A DNA stretch of 64,000 nucleotides from Acinetobacter harbinensis (GCF_000816495.1 NZ_JXBK01000001.1:1-64000), one strand, 5' to 3'; counted from the stretch's first letter, positions 1-9,389 are shown. A program made the numbers and translations. The notes: generated by a model from the letters alone, not told the origin.

Positions 1-1062
1 CGCAAATGGCACTTGATTCATCAATTCACTGCGCATCTTCTCTGCTTTGTCTTGTTCTTGCCACAACAAAGCACGACAATCGCTGTATTCAATGTAGCCA
101 CTTTCGCCCGTTTCTTCATGCTGATTAATTTTAATTTGATATTTAAAGCTGCCGACATAACCTGCCGCCAAACCAAATTTAAAATCTCCGCGGCTTTGGG
201 CTTGCACCGCAATACAACTGCCATCTTTTGCTTCATAACGCCATTCAAACTCACGTGGCAAATACATACTTTGCCCATGCGGAGTTTTTATTTTGGGATA
301 AAGTCGATGTACCTTAAAGTAAACGTTTTTATCGAACATCTGACTGGTACCAGCTGTAGCATCACGTAAATATAAACGCGATTGCACAATACGGTTAAAA
401 CGATCACGAATTTGAGTAAGTAAAAGCTGACGATTATTTTGAAGATTAATCACTTGATAAGTAAAAAAAGCCAAAGGTAAATAGGCGAAATTAATGGAAC
501 GTGCATATTCAAAACAGCCGATTTGCTGAATGACAATTTTTTGCCCCTGATAAGTAATCTCACCTTCACATTGACACAATAATGACCAGTGATCAGCTAA
601 ACCCAAACGCAACTTAGTGAAGTAGGAAATAACGGTACTGGTGGTAATGGTCAAATCAAAACTCAGTTCACGATCTTTACGCTGCATTTGAAAGCGAGGA
701 AAATCTCCGGAAATAATTTCTCGATCTGCAAATTGAAAGTGCTTTTGCCCTAAGGAACAGTTTTGCTCAATTGAATAGCTATTGAGGTGCCCTTGCATAT
801 GCGGGCTTACACTACTCAGCACTGTGGCAGTATCTAAAGCACGACTACGCAGTGAATTTTGATTACGCAACAGCGCAATTTTAGATTGACCAATCATGCT
901 ACGGAAATTTAGATAATGTAGCGGTGCCGGCAGATTAGCAATAATCAAAGCTTGATGAATAATCTGATATCGCCCTTGCTGGGCATGATAAGGCAGGCGG
1001 ACCTGAAGCGGAGCTTGGTTGAGCTGTTTAGATTGATCCAATAAATCGTGCAACAACTGCAT
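1..1062 (-). CDS. Conserved hypothetical protein, 3' end outside window
   Basis: An open frame of 354 codons runs from an ATG at 1062 off the left edge of the window, so the C terminus is missing. The start is supported by an AAGGAG Shine-Dalgarno six bases upstream. The product is soluble-looking: there is no signal peptide and no clear membrane segment, and the middle and C-terminal parts are rich in aromatic and beta-prone residues. It lies 35 bp downstream of pssA on the same strand, so it is probably cotranscribed with pssA. I do not recognise a family with certainty; it may belong to the lipocalin-like uncharacterised proteins found in Acinetobacter. No function is assigned. Confidence 0.8.
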   Translation of the reverse strand, partial: MQLLHDLLDQSKQLNQAPLQVRLPYHAQQGRYQIIHQALIIANLPAPLHYLNFRSMIGQSKIALLRNQNSLRSRALDTATVLSSVSPHMQGHLNSYSIEQNCSLGQKHFQFADREIISGDFPRFQMQRKDRELSFDLTITTSTVISYFTKLRLGLADHWSLLCQCEGEITYQGQKIVIQQIGCFEYARSINFAYLPLAFFTYQVINLQNNRQLLLTQIRDRFNRIVQSRLYLRDATAGTSQMFDKNVYFKVHRLYPKIKTPHGQSMYLPREFEWRYEAKDGSCIAVQAQSRGDFKFGLAAGYVGSFKYQIKINQHEETGESGYIEYSDCRALLWQEQDKAEKMRSELMNQVPFA

Positions 1063-1097
1063 ACCCTGCTCCTTTTTTTATTTTTCGTATAGACGTC

Positions 1098-1934
1098 TCA
1101 TGTGTCTATTACTGCTGTATTTTTTCTGGCCATAAAGGTGGTCACAAAACCAGACAAGGCGTAGATGATAGAAATCACCAAAATGCCTACTGGGATATTA
1201 TAAGTGATCGCAGCGAAGATAAATACTGCGATTGGTAATACCGCAAAAGGTACCCGTTTACGATCTAGCGTTTTAAATGAGTAATATTTAATATTAGAGA
1301 TCATCAACAAACCGGCCGCAACAATCAGTACTGCATTGGTGGCTTGAATACCCACTTCACGCAGATCAAAGATCGCTGGAAAATCCAGTCCCACCCAAAC
1401 CAAAGTGATGATTAAAATGGCCGCCAAAGGACTGGCTACACCAATAAAATATCGCTTATCGACCACGCCAATCTGCACGTTAAAGCGCGCTAAACGAAAG
1501 GCAGCACAGGCGGTATAAACAAAGCAGCAAGCTAAGCCGATGCGGCCTAAATCATGTAAGCTCCAGCTATACATTAAGATTGCCGGTGCAACACCAAAGG
1601 CCAACAAGTCCGATAAAGAGTCATATTGTTCACCAAAGGCGCTTTGCGCACCAATTGCACGTGCTACTCGACCATCCAATCCATCTAATAAAGCTGCCAG
1701 AAAAATGGCATAGATTGCATGAGCGAAATCTCCATTCATACTGGCAATAATGGAATAAAAGCCCGAGAGTAATGCAGCAGTGGTAATAAGATTCGGCCAC
1801 AGATAGATACCACGACGTTTGACCTTCTGTCCCTCTTGCGTATGCTCTTCTTCTTCCACCTCAAAGGTGATGCCATCAAAACCACGCTCGTCTACGATAG
1901 AAGATTCACTTTCAGGTTTATTTATATTTGTCAT
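1098..1934 (-). CDS. pssA: CDP-diacylglycerol--serine O-phosphatidyltransferase
   Basis: This enzyme makes phosphatidylserine from CDP-diacylglycerol and L-serine in the inner membrane, the first committed step to phosphatidylethanolamine. The CDP-alcohol phosphotransferase signature is complete: D87-G88, A91-R92, G101, D105 and D109. Several hydrophobic segments follow, as expected for the integral-membrane (type II) form. Residues 1-40 are an acidic, probably disordered extension ahead of the first helix. At 278 aa it has normal length. It lies between rlmJ (47 bp upstream) and an unknown gene, all on the minus strand. Confidence 0.95.
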   Translation of the reverse strand: MTNINKPESESSIVDERGFDGITFEVEEEEHTQEGQKVKRRGIYLWPNLITTAALLSGFYSIIASMNGDFAHAIYAIFLAALLDGLDGRVARAIGAQSAFGEQYDSLSDLLAFGVAPAILMYSWSLHDLGRIGLACCFVYTACAAFRLARFNVQIGVVDKRYFIGVASPLAAILIITLVWVGLDFPAIFDLREVGIQATNAVLIVAAGLLMISNIKYYSFKTLDRKRVPFAVLPIAVFIFAAITYNIPVGILVISIIYALSGFVTTFMARKNTAVIDT

Positions 1935-1981
1935 TCTTCGATCCTAACTGTAACCGTATCTCTCTAACCAAAATGTATGTT

Positions 1982-2839
1982 TTATTCGCCCACTAACCAA
2001 CGTACCGCAGCATGTCCACCATTTTCACTCATACGTAAATGTGGGAATAACCACTGTAATGCTTCATCGGCATCTTCAGAGAATTTCCAAGGTGGATTAA
2101 TCACCAACAATGCACAACCGTTGAGACCGACTGGTGTATCGTCTGGCCAAACACAAATTTCACAGACCAATTGACGGCGGATTCCTGTTCTCATCATTTT
2201 CTTTTCAAAACGATCAATCATGGCGCGATCTTTAATCGGATACCAAACTGCAAAAACGCCTGTTGGCCATTTTTTATGTGCAACTGACAATAATTCCACC
2301 AATTGCGGGAAATCTTTGCGTTCTAATTCGTAAGGCGGATCAATCATCACCAAACCACGTTTTTCTGGCGGTGGAATCACACCCAACAAACCCTCATAAG
2401 CATCACGCTCATGTAGGCCGGCACGGCGATCACGAATATTGAAATATAATTGTTGGAATACGTCTTTTTGCATTTCAAAAATAGTGGCTTTATCAATATC
2501 ACGCATGCCCTCTAGCGCAAACCAAGGCGAACCCGGATAAGCTCCGCGACCAGAACCAGCACGCATATCTTCAACAATTTTCAGATACTGCTTAACCCCT
2601 TCAGGAGCATTACGCGTAATTGAGTCATCCAATTTCACCAAACGATGAATACCGTTAATGAACTCGCCTGATTTTTGTGCAGCAGCAGTGGATAAATCGT
2701 ATTTACCTGCACCACCATGCGTATCGATATAGCGATAAGGTTTATCTTTGGCATTTAAACGTGCTAAAAGTTGAAGCAACAAGATGTGCTTCATAACATC
2801 GGCAAAGTTGCCTGCATGGTAATGGTGACGGTAATTCAT
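1982..2839 (-). CDS. rlmJ: 23S rRNA (adenine(2030)-N6)-methyltransferase
   Basis: RlmJ methylates N6 of A2030 in 23S rRNA using S-adenosylmethionine. The family N terminus with NYRHHYHAGN is intact, a glycine-rich SAM-binding stretch occurs near residues 38-46 (DTHGGAGKY), and the catalytic N6-adenine motif DPPY lies at 167-170. Length (285 aa) is typical. It is the first gene of a minus-strand group continuing to pssA and is divergent from the oxygenase gene at 2956, with 116 bp between the two starts. Confidence 0.95.
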   Translation of the reverse strand: MNYRHHYHAGNFADVMKHILLLQLLARLNAKDKPYRYIDTHGGAGKYDLSTAAAQKSGEFINGIHRLVKLDDSITRNAPEGVKQYLKIVEDMRAGSGRGAYPGSPWFALEGMRDIDKATIFEMQKDVFQQLYFNIRDRRAGLHERDAYEGLLGVIPPPEKRGLVMIDPPYELERKDFPQLVELLSVAHKKWPTGVFAVWYPIKDRAMIDRFEKKMMRTGIRRQLVCEICVWPDDTPVGLNGCALLVINPPWKFSEDADEALQWLFPHLRMSENGGHAAVRWLVGE

Positions 2840-2955
2840 GTTTCTTTAATTCCTATAATCAATGGACATTTTAGCATGAAAAAAAGTTTCATTCTGAAGG
2901 ATATCTTGCTCTAGAATACGCCACCCTTTTTTATCGCCTATTTGAGTCTTGTCCT

Positions 2956-3558
2956 ATGGATGCAATTCAGCTCCCAAAGTCCTGTAATGTTGATCAAATT
3001 ATTGACGATTTAGATCAACAGGGCTTCAGTATTATTGATGATATCTACACCCAAGACTATGTTAATGCTTTAGTTAAAGAATGTAGCGCACATTTAAACT
3101 CTTTTCGTGAAGCAGCCATTCAAAATGGCGTAATCCAGACTATTCGAAATGATCAAATTTTATGGATTGATCCAAAACTGCCGATTGCTCAACAGCATAT
3201 TGCAACCCTTAAGCGAATATCTGAGCGATTAAATCAATATTTTTATTTAGGCCTGAAAGAAGTCGAAGCGCATTTTGCCTGCTACAACAGCGGAAATTTC
3301 TATGCGTTACACCGTGACAATCCACAACAAAAAAATAATCGAGTCATCTCGACGGTCTATTATTTACATGAGCGTTGGCAAGCGGACTGGGGCGGCGAAC
3401 TGCGCTTACAAGACAAAAATCAACAGTGGCATATTCTTTTGCCACAGCCTAATCGCATGGTGCTATTTGAAAGTGATTTATTACATGAAGTGCTCAAAGC
3501 CAAGCAACAGCGCTTATCGATTACCGCATGGTTACGACGCGATAGTGTTTTATTTTAA
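2956..3558 (+). CDS. 2OG-Fe(II) oxygenase family protein
   Basis: This is a 200-residue protein of the prolyl-4-hydroxylase-like 2-oxoglutarate/Fe(II) dioxygenase family. The iron-binding facial triad can be placed at H119, D121 and H177, with R186 as the likely 2-oxoglutarate carboxylate ligand. The WGGELRL segment around 145-151 is typical of the jelly-roll core. It is likely cytoplasmic because no signal peptide is present. The substrate cannot be inferred; related bacterial proteins hydroxylate proteins such as EF-Tu, but that is not shown here. It stands alone, divergent from rlmJ. Confidence 0.85.
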   Translation: MDAIQLPKSCNVDQIIDDLDQQGFSIIDDIYTQDYVNALVKECSAHLNSFREAAIQNGVIQTIRNDQILWIDPKLPIAQQHIATLKRISERLNQYFYLGLKEVEAHFACYNSGNFYALHRDNPQQKNNRVISTVYYLHERWQADWGGELRLQDKNQQWHILLPQPNRMVLFESDLLHEVLKAKQQRLSITAWLRRDSVLF

Positions 3559-3646
3559 TGCGTATGCAATGACAGCAAAAGATTATTTGCTTTAAATTGT
3601 ATAGTTTGACCCGATATATGCAGAATTGATTAAAAAGGTAAAGGCG

Positions 3647-4174
3647 ATGTCTGAAGATACAAGAAACATTATCGAGCGTATCGGTGAAACAGATCAACTG
3701 TATTTGACTGGCAATACGCCTGATTTGGCTTTAGAGCGCGCAGCATTACGCTTAGAATTGGTGGTTTTAAGCCATCTACGCCAAGAACAGATTCATTTTC
3801 TACAAGAAGCGATCGTTATTTTAGAACATGCTCGGGTCGAATCTGCAGAAATTCCCATGCGCGCGTATTTGGACTTATCGATCCAATTGGCCAAAGCTTA
3901 TATGTTGTACTTTGAGATTAGCCGCGAACCGCATTTTGCGTTGATTACACAACAAATTTTAAAACCATTAAGCCAACATCAGCATAGTGATATTTATTTT
4001 TATCTGGCCTATGCTTCGGTGTGTAAAAATGAAACGGCATTGACTCGTCATTGGCTGAATAAATACAGCAAAAGCCCTGATTTTGATTTAGAACTGTTAC
4101 AAATGCACGCTTCTTTTAAAGCACTGCATCAAGACGCTTGGTTTAAACAATTACTGCAAAGCAAATTGCATTAA
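3647..4174 (+). CDS. Hypothetical helical protein
   Basis: A 175-residue protein that I do not recognise. I prefer the ATG at 3647 over an upstream in-frame TTG at 3626 because AAGG precedes the ATG at the usual distance. The sequence is strongly helical, with repeated leucine- and alanine-rich amphipathic stretches that suggest a TPR-like or helical-bundle fold. It has no signal peptide or membrane span and is probably cytoplasmic. An intrinsic terminator follows 30 bp after the stop, so it is likely the last gene of its transcript. No function assigned. Confidence 0.8.
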   Translation: MSEDTRNIIERIGETDQLYLTGNTPDLALERAALRLELVVLSHLRQEQIHFLQEAIVILEHARVESAEIPMRAYLDLSIQLAKAYMLYFEISREPHFALITQQILKPLSQHQHSDIYFYLAYASVCKNETALTRHWLNKYSKSPDFDLELLQMHASFKALHQDAWFKQLLQSKLH

Positions 4175-4201
4175 AACCTGGCACCGCTAAGCTTAAATTG
4201 C

Positions 4202-4238
4202 AAAAAAGCTCCGTAATCTATTATTACGGAGCTTTTTT
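4202..4238. terminator. Bidirectional intrinsic terminator
   Basis: The 14-bp arms AGCTCCGTAATC-type (AAAAAAGCTCCGTAAT / ATTACGGAGCTTTTTT) are perfectly complementary and flanked by A and T runs on both sides. It can end the gene at 3647 on the plus strand and the DUF2789 gene at 4269 on the minus strand. Confidence 0.9.
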
Positions 4239-4268
4239 AAAGTGGAAAATCTTAGGTATTACAATTAT

Positions 4269-4532
4269 TTAAGCAGAAGCAGCTTGTGCTTTAACAGCAT
4301 CCATATGTAATTGTTGATTGAGTTCATCAATCCACATTGCCCAATCATCATCTTGAACCAAATGACTAATTAAAAAATCACGCTGCGATCTGTTCCAAAA
4401 TGGCGCATCGTGTAAATTTTGATGTGCCGCTAATTGATGGGTACGGATAAAAAGTTCAATCGCGGCCGGACTTTGGGCCAGTCCGAGTTGTGCAAACAGT
4501 AATTCAAAGGATGGATTATTATTTCTCAACAT
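4269..4532 (-). CDS. DUF2789 family protein (copy 1)
   Basis: A small (87 aa) cytoplasmic protein of the uncharacterised DUF2789 family. Features seen are an N-terminal block around FAQLGL, a central FW-x(4)-Q-x-DFLISH block and a C-terminal DWAMWIDELNQQL block. It is paralogous to the gene at 4638-4898, which has the same three blocks in the same spacing. The two are separated by 105 bp, both on the minus strand. Function unknown. The gene ends just ahead of a shared bidirectional terminator. Confidence 0.85.
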   Translation of the reverse strand: MLRNNNPSFELLFAQLGLAQSPAAIELFIRTHQLAAHQNLHDAPFWNRSQRDFLISHLVQDDDWAMWIDELNQQLHMDAVKAQAASA

Positions 4533-4637
4533 GACAAACTCCTTATCAGTTTCATTGTCCTTTATTATGTAATTAACTTATAAGATATAGCCGCAGAATA
4601 ATAGTCTATGCAGCCACTATGTTGTGTCAATTTGTGT

Positions 4638-4898
4638 TTACATTTCACACGACCCAGAAAGCCGATGCTCGGTATGTAATTGTTCATTTAAAATATCCAC
4701 CACCATGGCCCATTCATCATCTTTTTTCCAATGACTGATAATAAAATCATGCTGTGCCGGTGTCCAAAATGCAGCTTTATGTAAAGGAATATCCATACTC
4801 AATTGATGGGTTTCGATAAACGCATCAATGGCCTGTTCGCTTGCATCTAGTCCCAACTGTTCAAAAAAAAGTTCTAAGGTGGGCTGTTGATTAAACAT
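4638..4898 (-). CDS. DUF2789 family protein (copy 2)
   Basis: An 86-residue DUF2789 protein and tandem paralogue of the gene at 4269-4532. It shares FEQLGL, FWTPAQHDFIISHW and DEWAMVVDILNEQL blocks. A clear GGAGA-type ribosome site (complement of tcttctcc) precedes the ATG. The N- and C-terminal tails differ most between the copies, which points to an old duplication. Role unknown; DUF2789 is known to me only as a short helical proteobacterial family. Confidence 0.85.
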   Translation of the reverse strand: MFNQQPTLELFFEQLGLDASEQAIDAFIETHQLSMDIPLHKAAFWTPAQHDFIISHWKKDDEWAMVVDILNEQLHTEHRLSGSCEM

Positions 4899-5019
4899 AA
4901 TCTTCTCCTCAACGCTTGATTGTTTTTTAGTACTTTCTAAATTAGCTCAAAGCGACCCGCAATTCAGTTGTCGCTACCGCACAGCATGTTATTTTTTGTT
5001 GAAGATAAAGTTTAGACCT

Positions 5020-5050
5020 AAAAAAGCACTCTCAGATGGAGTGCTTTTTT
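5020..5050. terminator. Bidirectional intrinsic terminator
   Basis: The arms AAAAAAGCACTC and GAGTGCTTTTTT enclose a 6-7 base loop, with an A run on one side and a T run on the other. Its position just after the mdh stop fits termination of mdh on the minus strand. Confidence 0.85.
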
Positions 5051-5081
5051 CTAATTTAAAATCAGCTTAAGCTGAAATTCA

Positions 5082-6068
5082 TTAGTTAAACAAATGCGCA
5101 ATCGCAGCACGTTCGCCTTCTAACTCTTCAAGGGTCACGTTCATACGCTCACGGCTAAAGGCATCAATTTCTAAGCCTTCAACGCGCGTGTATTGACCAT
5201 TTTCACAAGTCACTGGAACACCGTACATCACGCCTTCTGGAATACCATAAGAACCGTCAGAAGGAATACCCATGGTTACCCATTCGCCATTGGTGCCAAG
5301 CGCCCAATCACGCATATGATCGATTGCAGCATTGGCAGCAGACGCAGCTGAAGACAAACCACGCGCTTCAATGATTGCAGCGCCACGTTTACCAACAGTT
5401 GGAAGGAATACGTTAGCATTCCATTCTTGGTCGTTGATCATGTCTTTTACGCTTTCGCCGTTGATGGTGGCAAAACGGTAGTCAGCATACATGGTTGGAG
5501 AGTGATTACCCCAAACTGTAAGATTTTTGATGTCTTTAACGGCTTTACCAGTTTTAGCTGCAACTTGGCTAAGGGCACGGTTATGATCAAGACGTAACAT
5601 AGCAGTGAATTGACCTGGGTTTAAATCAGGCGCAGATTTCATTGCGATGTAAGCATTGGTGTTTGCAGGGTTACCGACAACCAAAACTTTAACGTCACGG
5701 CTTGCGTGGTCGTTAATTGATTTACCTTGAACGGTAAAGATTTTAGCATTTTCTTGTAGCAGTTCAGCACGTTCCATACCCGGACCACGTGGACGAGAAC
5801 CTACAAGTAAACAGTAGTCAGCATCTTTAAATGCAACATCTGGATCATCAGTACCGATCATGCCTTCTAAAAGAGGGAATGCACAGTCTTGAAGTTCCAT
5901 CATTACGCCTTTAAGCGCAGCTTGAGGCTTCTCAAAAGGAACTTCGAGCAATTGCAAAATAACTGGTTGATCTTTACCTAACATTTCGCCGCTGGCGATA
6001 CGGAATAATAGGCTGTAACCAATTTGACCTGCAGCGCCAGTAACGGCAACACGAACTGCTTGCTTCAT
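5082..6068 (-). CDS. mdh: Malate dehydrogenase
   Basis: This is the NAD-dependent TCA-cycle enzyme that interconverts malate and oxaloacetate in the cytoplasm. The N-terminal Rossmann glycine motif GAAGQIGY (residues 11-18), the substrate-binding RPR block near residue 92, and the catalytic histidine in the WGNHS segment near residue 187 are visible. At 328 aa it belongs to the cytosolic-type MDH group common in Acinetobacter and Pseudomonas relatives. A GGAGA ribosome site precedes the ATG. It is a single-gene transcript by appearance. Confidence 0.97.
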   Translation of the reverse strand: MKQAVRVAVTGAAGQIGYSLLFRIASGEMLGKDQPVILQLLEVPFEKPQAALKGVMMELQDCAFPLLEGMIGTDDPDVAFKDADYCLLVGSRPRGPGMERAELLQENAKIFTVQGKSINDHASRDVKVLVVGNPANTNAYIAMKSAPDLNPGQFTAMLRLDHNRALSQVAAKTGKAVKDIKNLTVWGNHSPTMYADYRFATINGESVKDMINDQEWNANVFLPTVGKRGAAIIEARGLSSAASAANAAIDHMRDWALGTNGEWVTMGIPSDGSYGIPEGVMYGVPVTCENGQYTRVEGLEIDAFSRERMNVTLEELEGERAAIAHLFN

Positions 6069-6116
6069 GTAATTATCTCCAATTGAGGATAGTCAAGGCA
6101 ATTAAATAGCTGTTCT

Positions 6117-6144
6117 ATTTAATCTTAATAATCATAAACGTCAA
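6117..6144 (-). promoter_or_regulatory. Candidate sigma-70 promoter for mdh
   Basis: On the minus strand a TTGACG -35 (6139-6144) and a TTAAAT -10 (6117-6122) are separated by 16 bp, about 50 bp ahead of the mdh start. This is motif matching only. Confidence 0.4.
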
Positions 6145-6238
6145 AGATTGTACTCCAATCATTGCCCTGTTGCATGCAAAACAGAATCAACTTCAACAAA
6201 AGTCTGATAGGAAATATGAATGAAATATGCCTAAAAGC

Positions 6239-6898
6239 TTAGTAAGAACCTTTTATGGTAAATGAGTTCGGGCAGTTGTTTTCCACTGTGACCGGACATG
6301 CTTTATATTGGCCATTAGTTTTGTAGCACAATTTAAGCTCAGTCAAGATTGAGTTGCCATGAAAAGCACTACAATTAAACTTAATTGCAGTGCTGGGCAA
6401 AGTCGCATTTAAACGTAGAAATTGCGAGCGCAAAGTATCGATTTGCATTTTTTTGGTTTCCGGCGTGGTCAATTCAGCCGGAATTTTAAGCTGTTCGGCA
6501 TAATTAATGACGGTACGAAAATATTGACTGGCATTCATCGGCACACATCCGCCAATGGCATGCCACAATTGTACACGTGCTGCTTCGTCAGGCATGACCC
6601 GTGCCACCACTTTGGCTTGTAGCGGAGATAACGCGGCCGAAGATGATGTTTTACAATCCACTTGCATGGTTTCAGGAAACAACCCTGAAATATTCAATGA
6701 ATAACCTTCTAAACACTTACGCTTCTTTGAACTTTGCGCATCCAACATACACACCGCTGGCGTCATTTGTATCGCCATCACGTAGCCCTGCACAGGTGCG
6801 GCAGAAACAGCAGATGCAAACCATCCACACAGCGCAGCACTGAATAAAAACAGTGCAGCTCTGCCTAAAATTGAAGGGTGCGCAAAAAACATCATCAA
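6239..6898 (-). CDS. Exported RNase T2-fold protein lacking catalytic residues
   Basis: A 219-residue protein with a signal peptide (hydrophobic core about 11-30, cleavage near Ala33-Ala34) and many cysteines, so it is probably periplasmic and disulfide-bonded. Its blocks align in order with E. coli RNase I: YVMAIQ-x(5)-C, the CAS-I region ISGLFPE in place of VHGLWP, an LSPLQAKVVARVMP helix, the CAS-II region LWHAIGGC in place of YEYAKHGAC, then LTELKL and a terminal NCPNSFTI. The catalytic His of CAS-I is Ser71. The CAS-II Glu, Lys and His are Leu111, Ala114 and Ile115. It therefore looks like a pseudoenzyme that may bind RNA or another ligand. It lies alone between mdh and slt on the same strand. 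Confidence 0.75.
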   Translation of the reverse strand: MMMFFAHPSILGRAALFLFSAALCGWFASAVSAAPVQGYVMAIQMTPAVCMLDAQSSKKRKCLEGYSLNISGLFPETMQVDCKTSSSAALSPLQAKVVARVMPDEAARVQLWHAIGGCVPMNASQYFRTVINYAEQLKIPAELTTPETKKMQIDTLRSQFLRLNATLPSTAIKFNCSAFHGNSILTELKLCYKTNGQYKACPVTVENNCPNSFTIKGSY

Positions 6899-7004
6899 TC
6901 AGTCAAACCTATGAACAAAATTAAAATGATTAGAACGAATTTAACGTTCAGTTGATCAAGCAGCGGCAGTCAATCAAGCCTCGTGGTCAGTGTATCTATT
7001 ACCG

Positions 7005-7046
7005 ACTCAGTTGACTGAGTTTCTGCCTAGCCTACTGGTTAGGCTA
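7005..7046. other. Two adjacent hairpins downstream of slt
   Basis: ACTCAG-TTGA-CTGAGT (7005-7020) and TAGCCTA-CTGGT-TAGGCTA (7028-7046) are perfect inverted repeats. They follow the slt stop on the minus strand. Neither is followed by a T run, so they may protect the mRNA 3' end rather than terminate transcription. Confidence 0.5.
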
Positions 7047-7061
7047 AAAGTTAAATCTGTA

Positions 7062-9035
7062 CTAAGGATTATTTCTTAAAGGAATTACATTCATTCGTTT
7101 TGCAATCGACTGCGGCCCTTGACCCAACAACACACCATAATGCGTGGCATTGGTCATGACTTGTTTGACATAGTCACGCGTTTCAGCCAAGGGAATACTT
7201 TCAGTATATTGATCTGCGGCAATCGGCTGAAATTCAGGTTGCCAGCGGCGCGCACGATTTGGCCCAGCGTTATAACCGGCTGTAGCCAATACGGCGCTGT
7301 TGCTTAATTGATTCTGAATCATCGACAAGTAGAAAGTGCCATAACGAATATTGGTATTCATGTCTGTAAGCGCCGCAGGATTATAGGTTTCACCCATTTG
7401 ACGCGCCACCAATTTGGCCGTGTCTGGCATGATTTGCATCAATCCGCCTGCACCGACGTGTGAGCGCGCATTCGAGACAAAACGACTTTCCTGACGCATC
7501 AAACCATAGGCCCAAGCCGGATCAATGCCTGCATTACGGCTATGACTAACCACATAGTTTTGATGCGGCATGGCGTAACGATAGGCATAGTTATGCTTGT
7601 TTTCAGTGCGATCTGCGGCATAAATAGCGCGATCATACCAACCCATATCGGTGGCACGTTTTGCAGCAGCCAGCAGCAAACCATCGTCATGTTTTAAATA
7701 GGCTTGTCGTACCGCCCAATTCCATTCTCGATTAATATAATTATCGGGTGCATTCACACGGCGTAAGGCAAAGGCGCGGCTAAAATGGATATCTTGGCTT
7801 AAACGCTGCACATCACTACTGGAGGGCTGTACATTATTGGGCACAGTGCTATAGCCTTGGCCTAATTTATCTTTGGCCAATAAATTATGATATTCATCAC
7901 CCTGCGCCAATTTTTTAAAGATCGATTCAGCAGTGCGTTTAGAGCTGGCATCGCCACGCTGTTCAGAGGCGCGTGCCAACCAATACTGCCAGCGATCTTC
8001 TTGTTTTTGGCTGACGCTCATGGCATCAATGGCCCGAATTAAACTTTCCCAAGCATTAAAACGAATGGCTTGACGGGCATAAATTTCTGCTTCTTCGCCG
8101 CTAAAGGGCAAACCATAACTGGCATCTAAATAATTCAACACTTCACGGTTAAAATTATTCTTCATCACTGTGGTGCCACCAATATAACCCACTGCACGGT
8201 AAAGGGCTTTTTGCACTTGCTCTGGCGCGCCTTGCGCGGCACGTTGCACCGAGGACAGCGCAGTATTTAAATCGCTATCCGCGAGACGCCCCATCGCAAA
8301 GACCAAGTAAGCCTGTTCCACCGTTGATGACTTCGGTGCAGACCATAAGTAATTTAACGGATTGGCTTGAATCTGATTCAATTGCGCCAGTGACAAACTC
8401 ATGCCAAGGCTTTGCGCAGTGGCCAACGCTTGACCGGATTGACCTGCGCGGAGTTGTCCCCACAAACGCTGTTGACGATCTTGCTCGGTCATTAATGGGC
8501 TAGACAGCATCATACGGCCTAAACCGGTACAGGATTCAGGTTGCGAACTGGTGGTCAGCCACACATCTTTATATTCAGCAAACACCAATGGATCACCAGA
8601 TTTGGCACGCACTTGTGCAATGGCACAACTCTCTGCAGGATCGGGGTTACTGACATAGGCTAAAACCGGTTGTGCCGGTGCGAAATCGGCTTGTTTGACT
8701 TTTTCTTCGACATAATCGGCCGCCAGTTTTTCACTCATGGCCGATTGCGGATAACGCTGGGCAAAGTTAACGATATTACTGGCAGGCTGATTGGCTAAAT
8801 TATTGTTCAGCGACCAATACTCAGGATAATAGCCCAACACATCATTTTCCATCGAACTACGGTATTGTTGCAATAAACTTAAGTTACCGGAATTGGCCGC
8901 TTGTAAGGCATCATTAAATTGCTCGTCCGCAGCATGTGTAATAGAGATGCAACCTGTTGATGCTAAAGTCAAAGCAAGCACTTTATAATATTTTTTATTG
9001 ATTAACTGATTAAACATAGGCCTGCCTTGTGTCAT
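7062..9035 (-). CDS. slt: Soluble lytic murein transglycosylase
   Basis: A periplasmic 657-residue peptidoglycan lytic transglycosylase that cleaves MurNAc-GlcNAc bonds to give 1,6-anhydro-muropeptides. The C-terminal SLT domain shows the catalytic glutamate in YGLMRQESRF, the AGGLMQIMPDTA block and the YNAGPNRARRW block. The long N-terminal half is an alpha-superhelical (U-domain) region. A signal peptide is present if translation begins at the second Met (9017), which gives a positively charged start, a hydrophobic core and cleavage near ITHA-ADE. The first ATG (9035) has AGGGA upstream, so the start is uncertain between the two. Confidence 0.92.
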   Translation of the reverse strand: MTQGRPMFNQLINKKYYKVLALTLASTGCISITHAADEQFNDALQAANSGNLSLLQQYRSSMENDVLGYYPEYWSLNNNLANQPASNIVNFAQRYPQSAMSEKLAADYVEEKVKQADFAPAQPVLAYVSNPDPAESCAIAQVRAKSGDPLVFAEYKDVWLTTSSQPESCTGLGRMMLSSPLMTEQDRQQRLWGQLRAGQSGQALATAQSLGMSLSLAQLNQIQANPLNYLWSAPKSSTVEQAYLVFAMGRLADSDLNTALSSVQRAAQGAPEQVQKALYRAVGYIGGTTVMKNNFNREVLNYLDASYGLPFSGEEAEIYARQAIRFNAWESLIRAIDAMSVSQKQEDRWQYWLARASEQRGDASSKRTAESIFKKLAQGDEYHNLLAKDKLGQGYSTVPNNVQPSSSDVQRLSQDIHFSRAFALRRVNAPDNYINREWNWAVRQAYLKHDDGLLLAAAKRATDMGWYDRAIYAADRTENKHNYAYRYAMPHQNYVVSHSRNAGIDPAWAYGLMRQESRFVSNARSHVGAGGLMQIMPDTAKLVARQMGETYNPAALTDMNTNIRYGTFYLSMIQNQLSNSAVLATAGYNAGPNRARRWQPEFQPIAADQYTESIPLAETRDYVKQVMTNATHYGVLLGQGPQSIAKRMNVIPLRNNP

Positions 9036-9389
9036 TGCTTGTTCCCTGATCGCACCGAATCATTCGTAAATAGTTTAAGTATTATTAAACTAATCTACTG
9101 TTGTGTTATGTAACCTTATGATTAGCCGATATTAATACTGAAGCATTTTTAGCTCATAAATCAATATTGTTACGCGCCTATTTATAGCTATAAGTTTAGC
9201 GGCAATTCCTGCTAAAATATGCGCCTTTCTTCTATCCAAATCGCAATTTTAAACAGCACGATGGTCCGTTCTAAGCTAAATAGCTTTTGAATTGAGTCGC
9301 ATCTTGTGATTGGCTTAGATTCGTTACTTGATTGAAAGACGATACAATCTAATCTTGCGATTTCTTCGATTGATCCTTTAGGAGCCTAC
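9036..9389. other. Divergent intergenic region slt / miaB
   Basis: This 354-bp AT-rich stretch must hold the promoters of slt (minus) and miaB (plus). I see no convincing full promoter, no RNA gene and no small gene. Only a strong TAGGAG ribosome site for miaB at its right end is clear. Confidence 0.5.

Noticed and set aside
13-369. Plus- and minus-strand frames near the left edge (13-369 and 21-278)
   Set aside because: They overlap, out of frame, the long open minus-strand gene that starts at 1062 with a good ribosome site.
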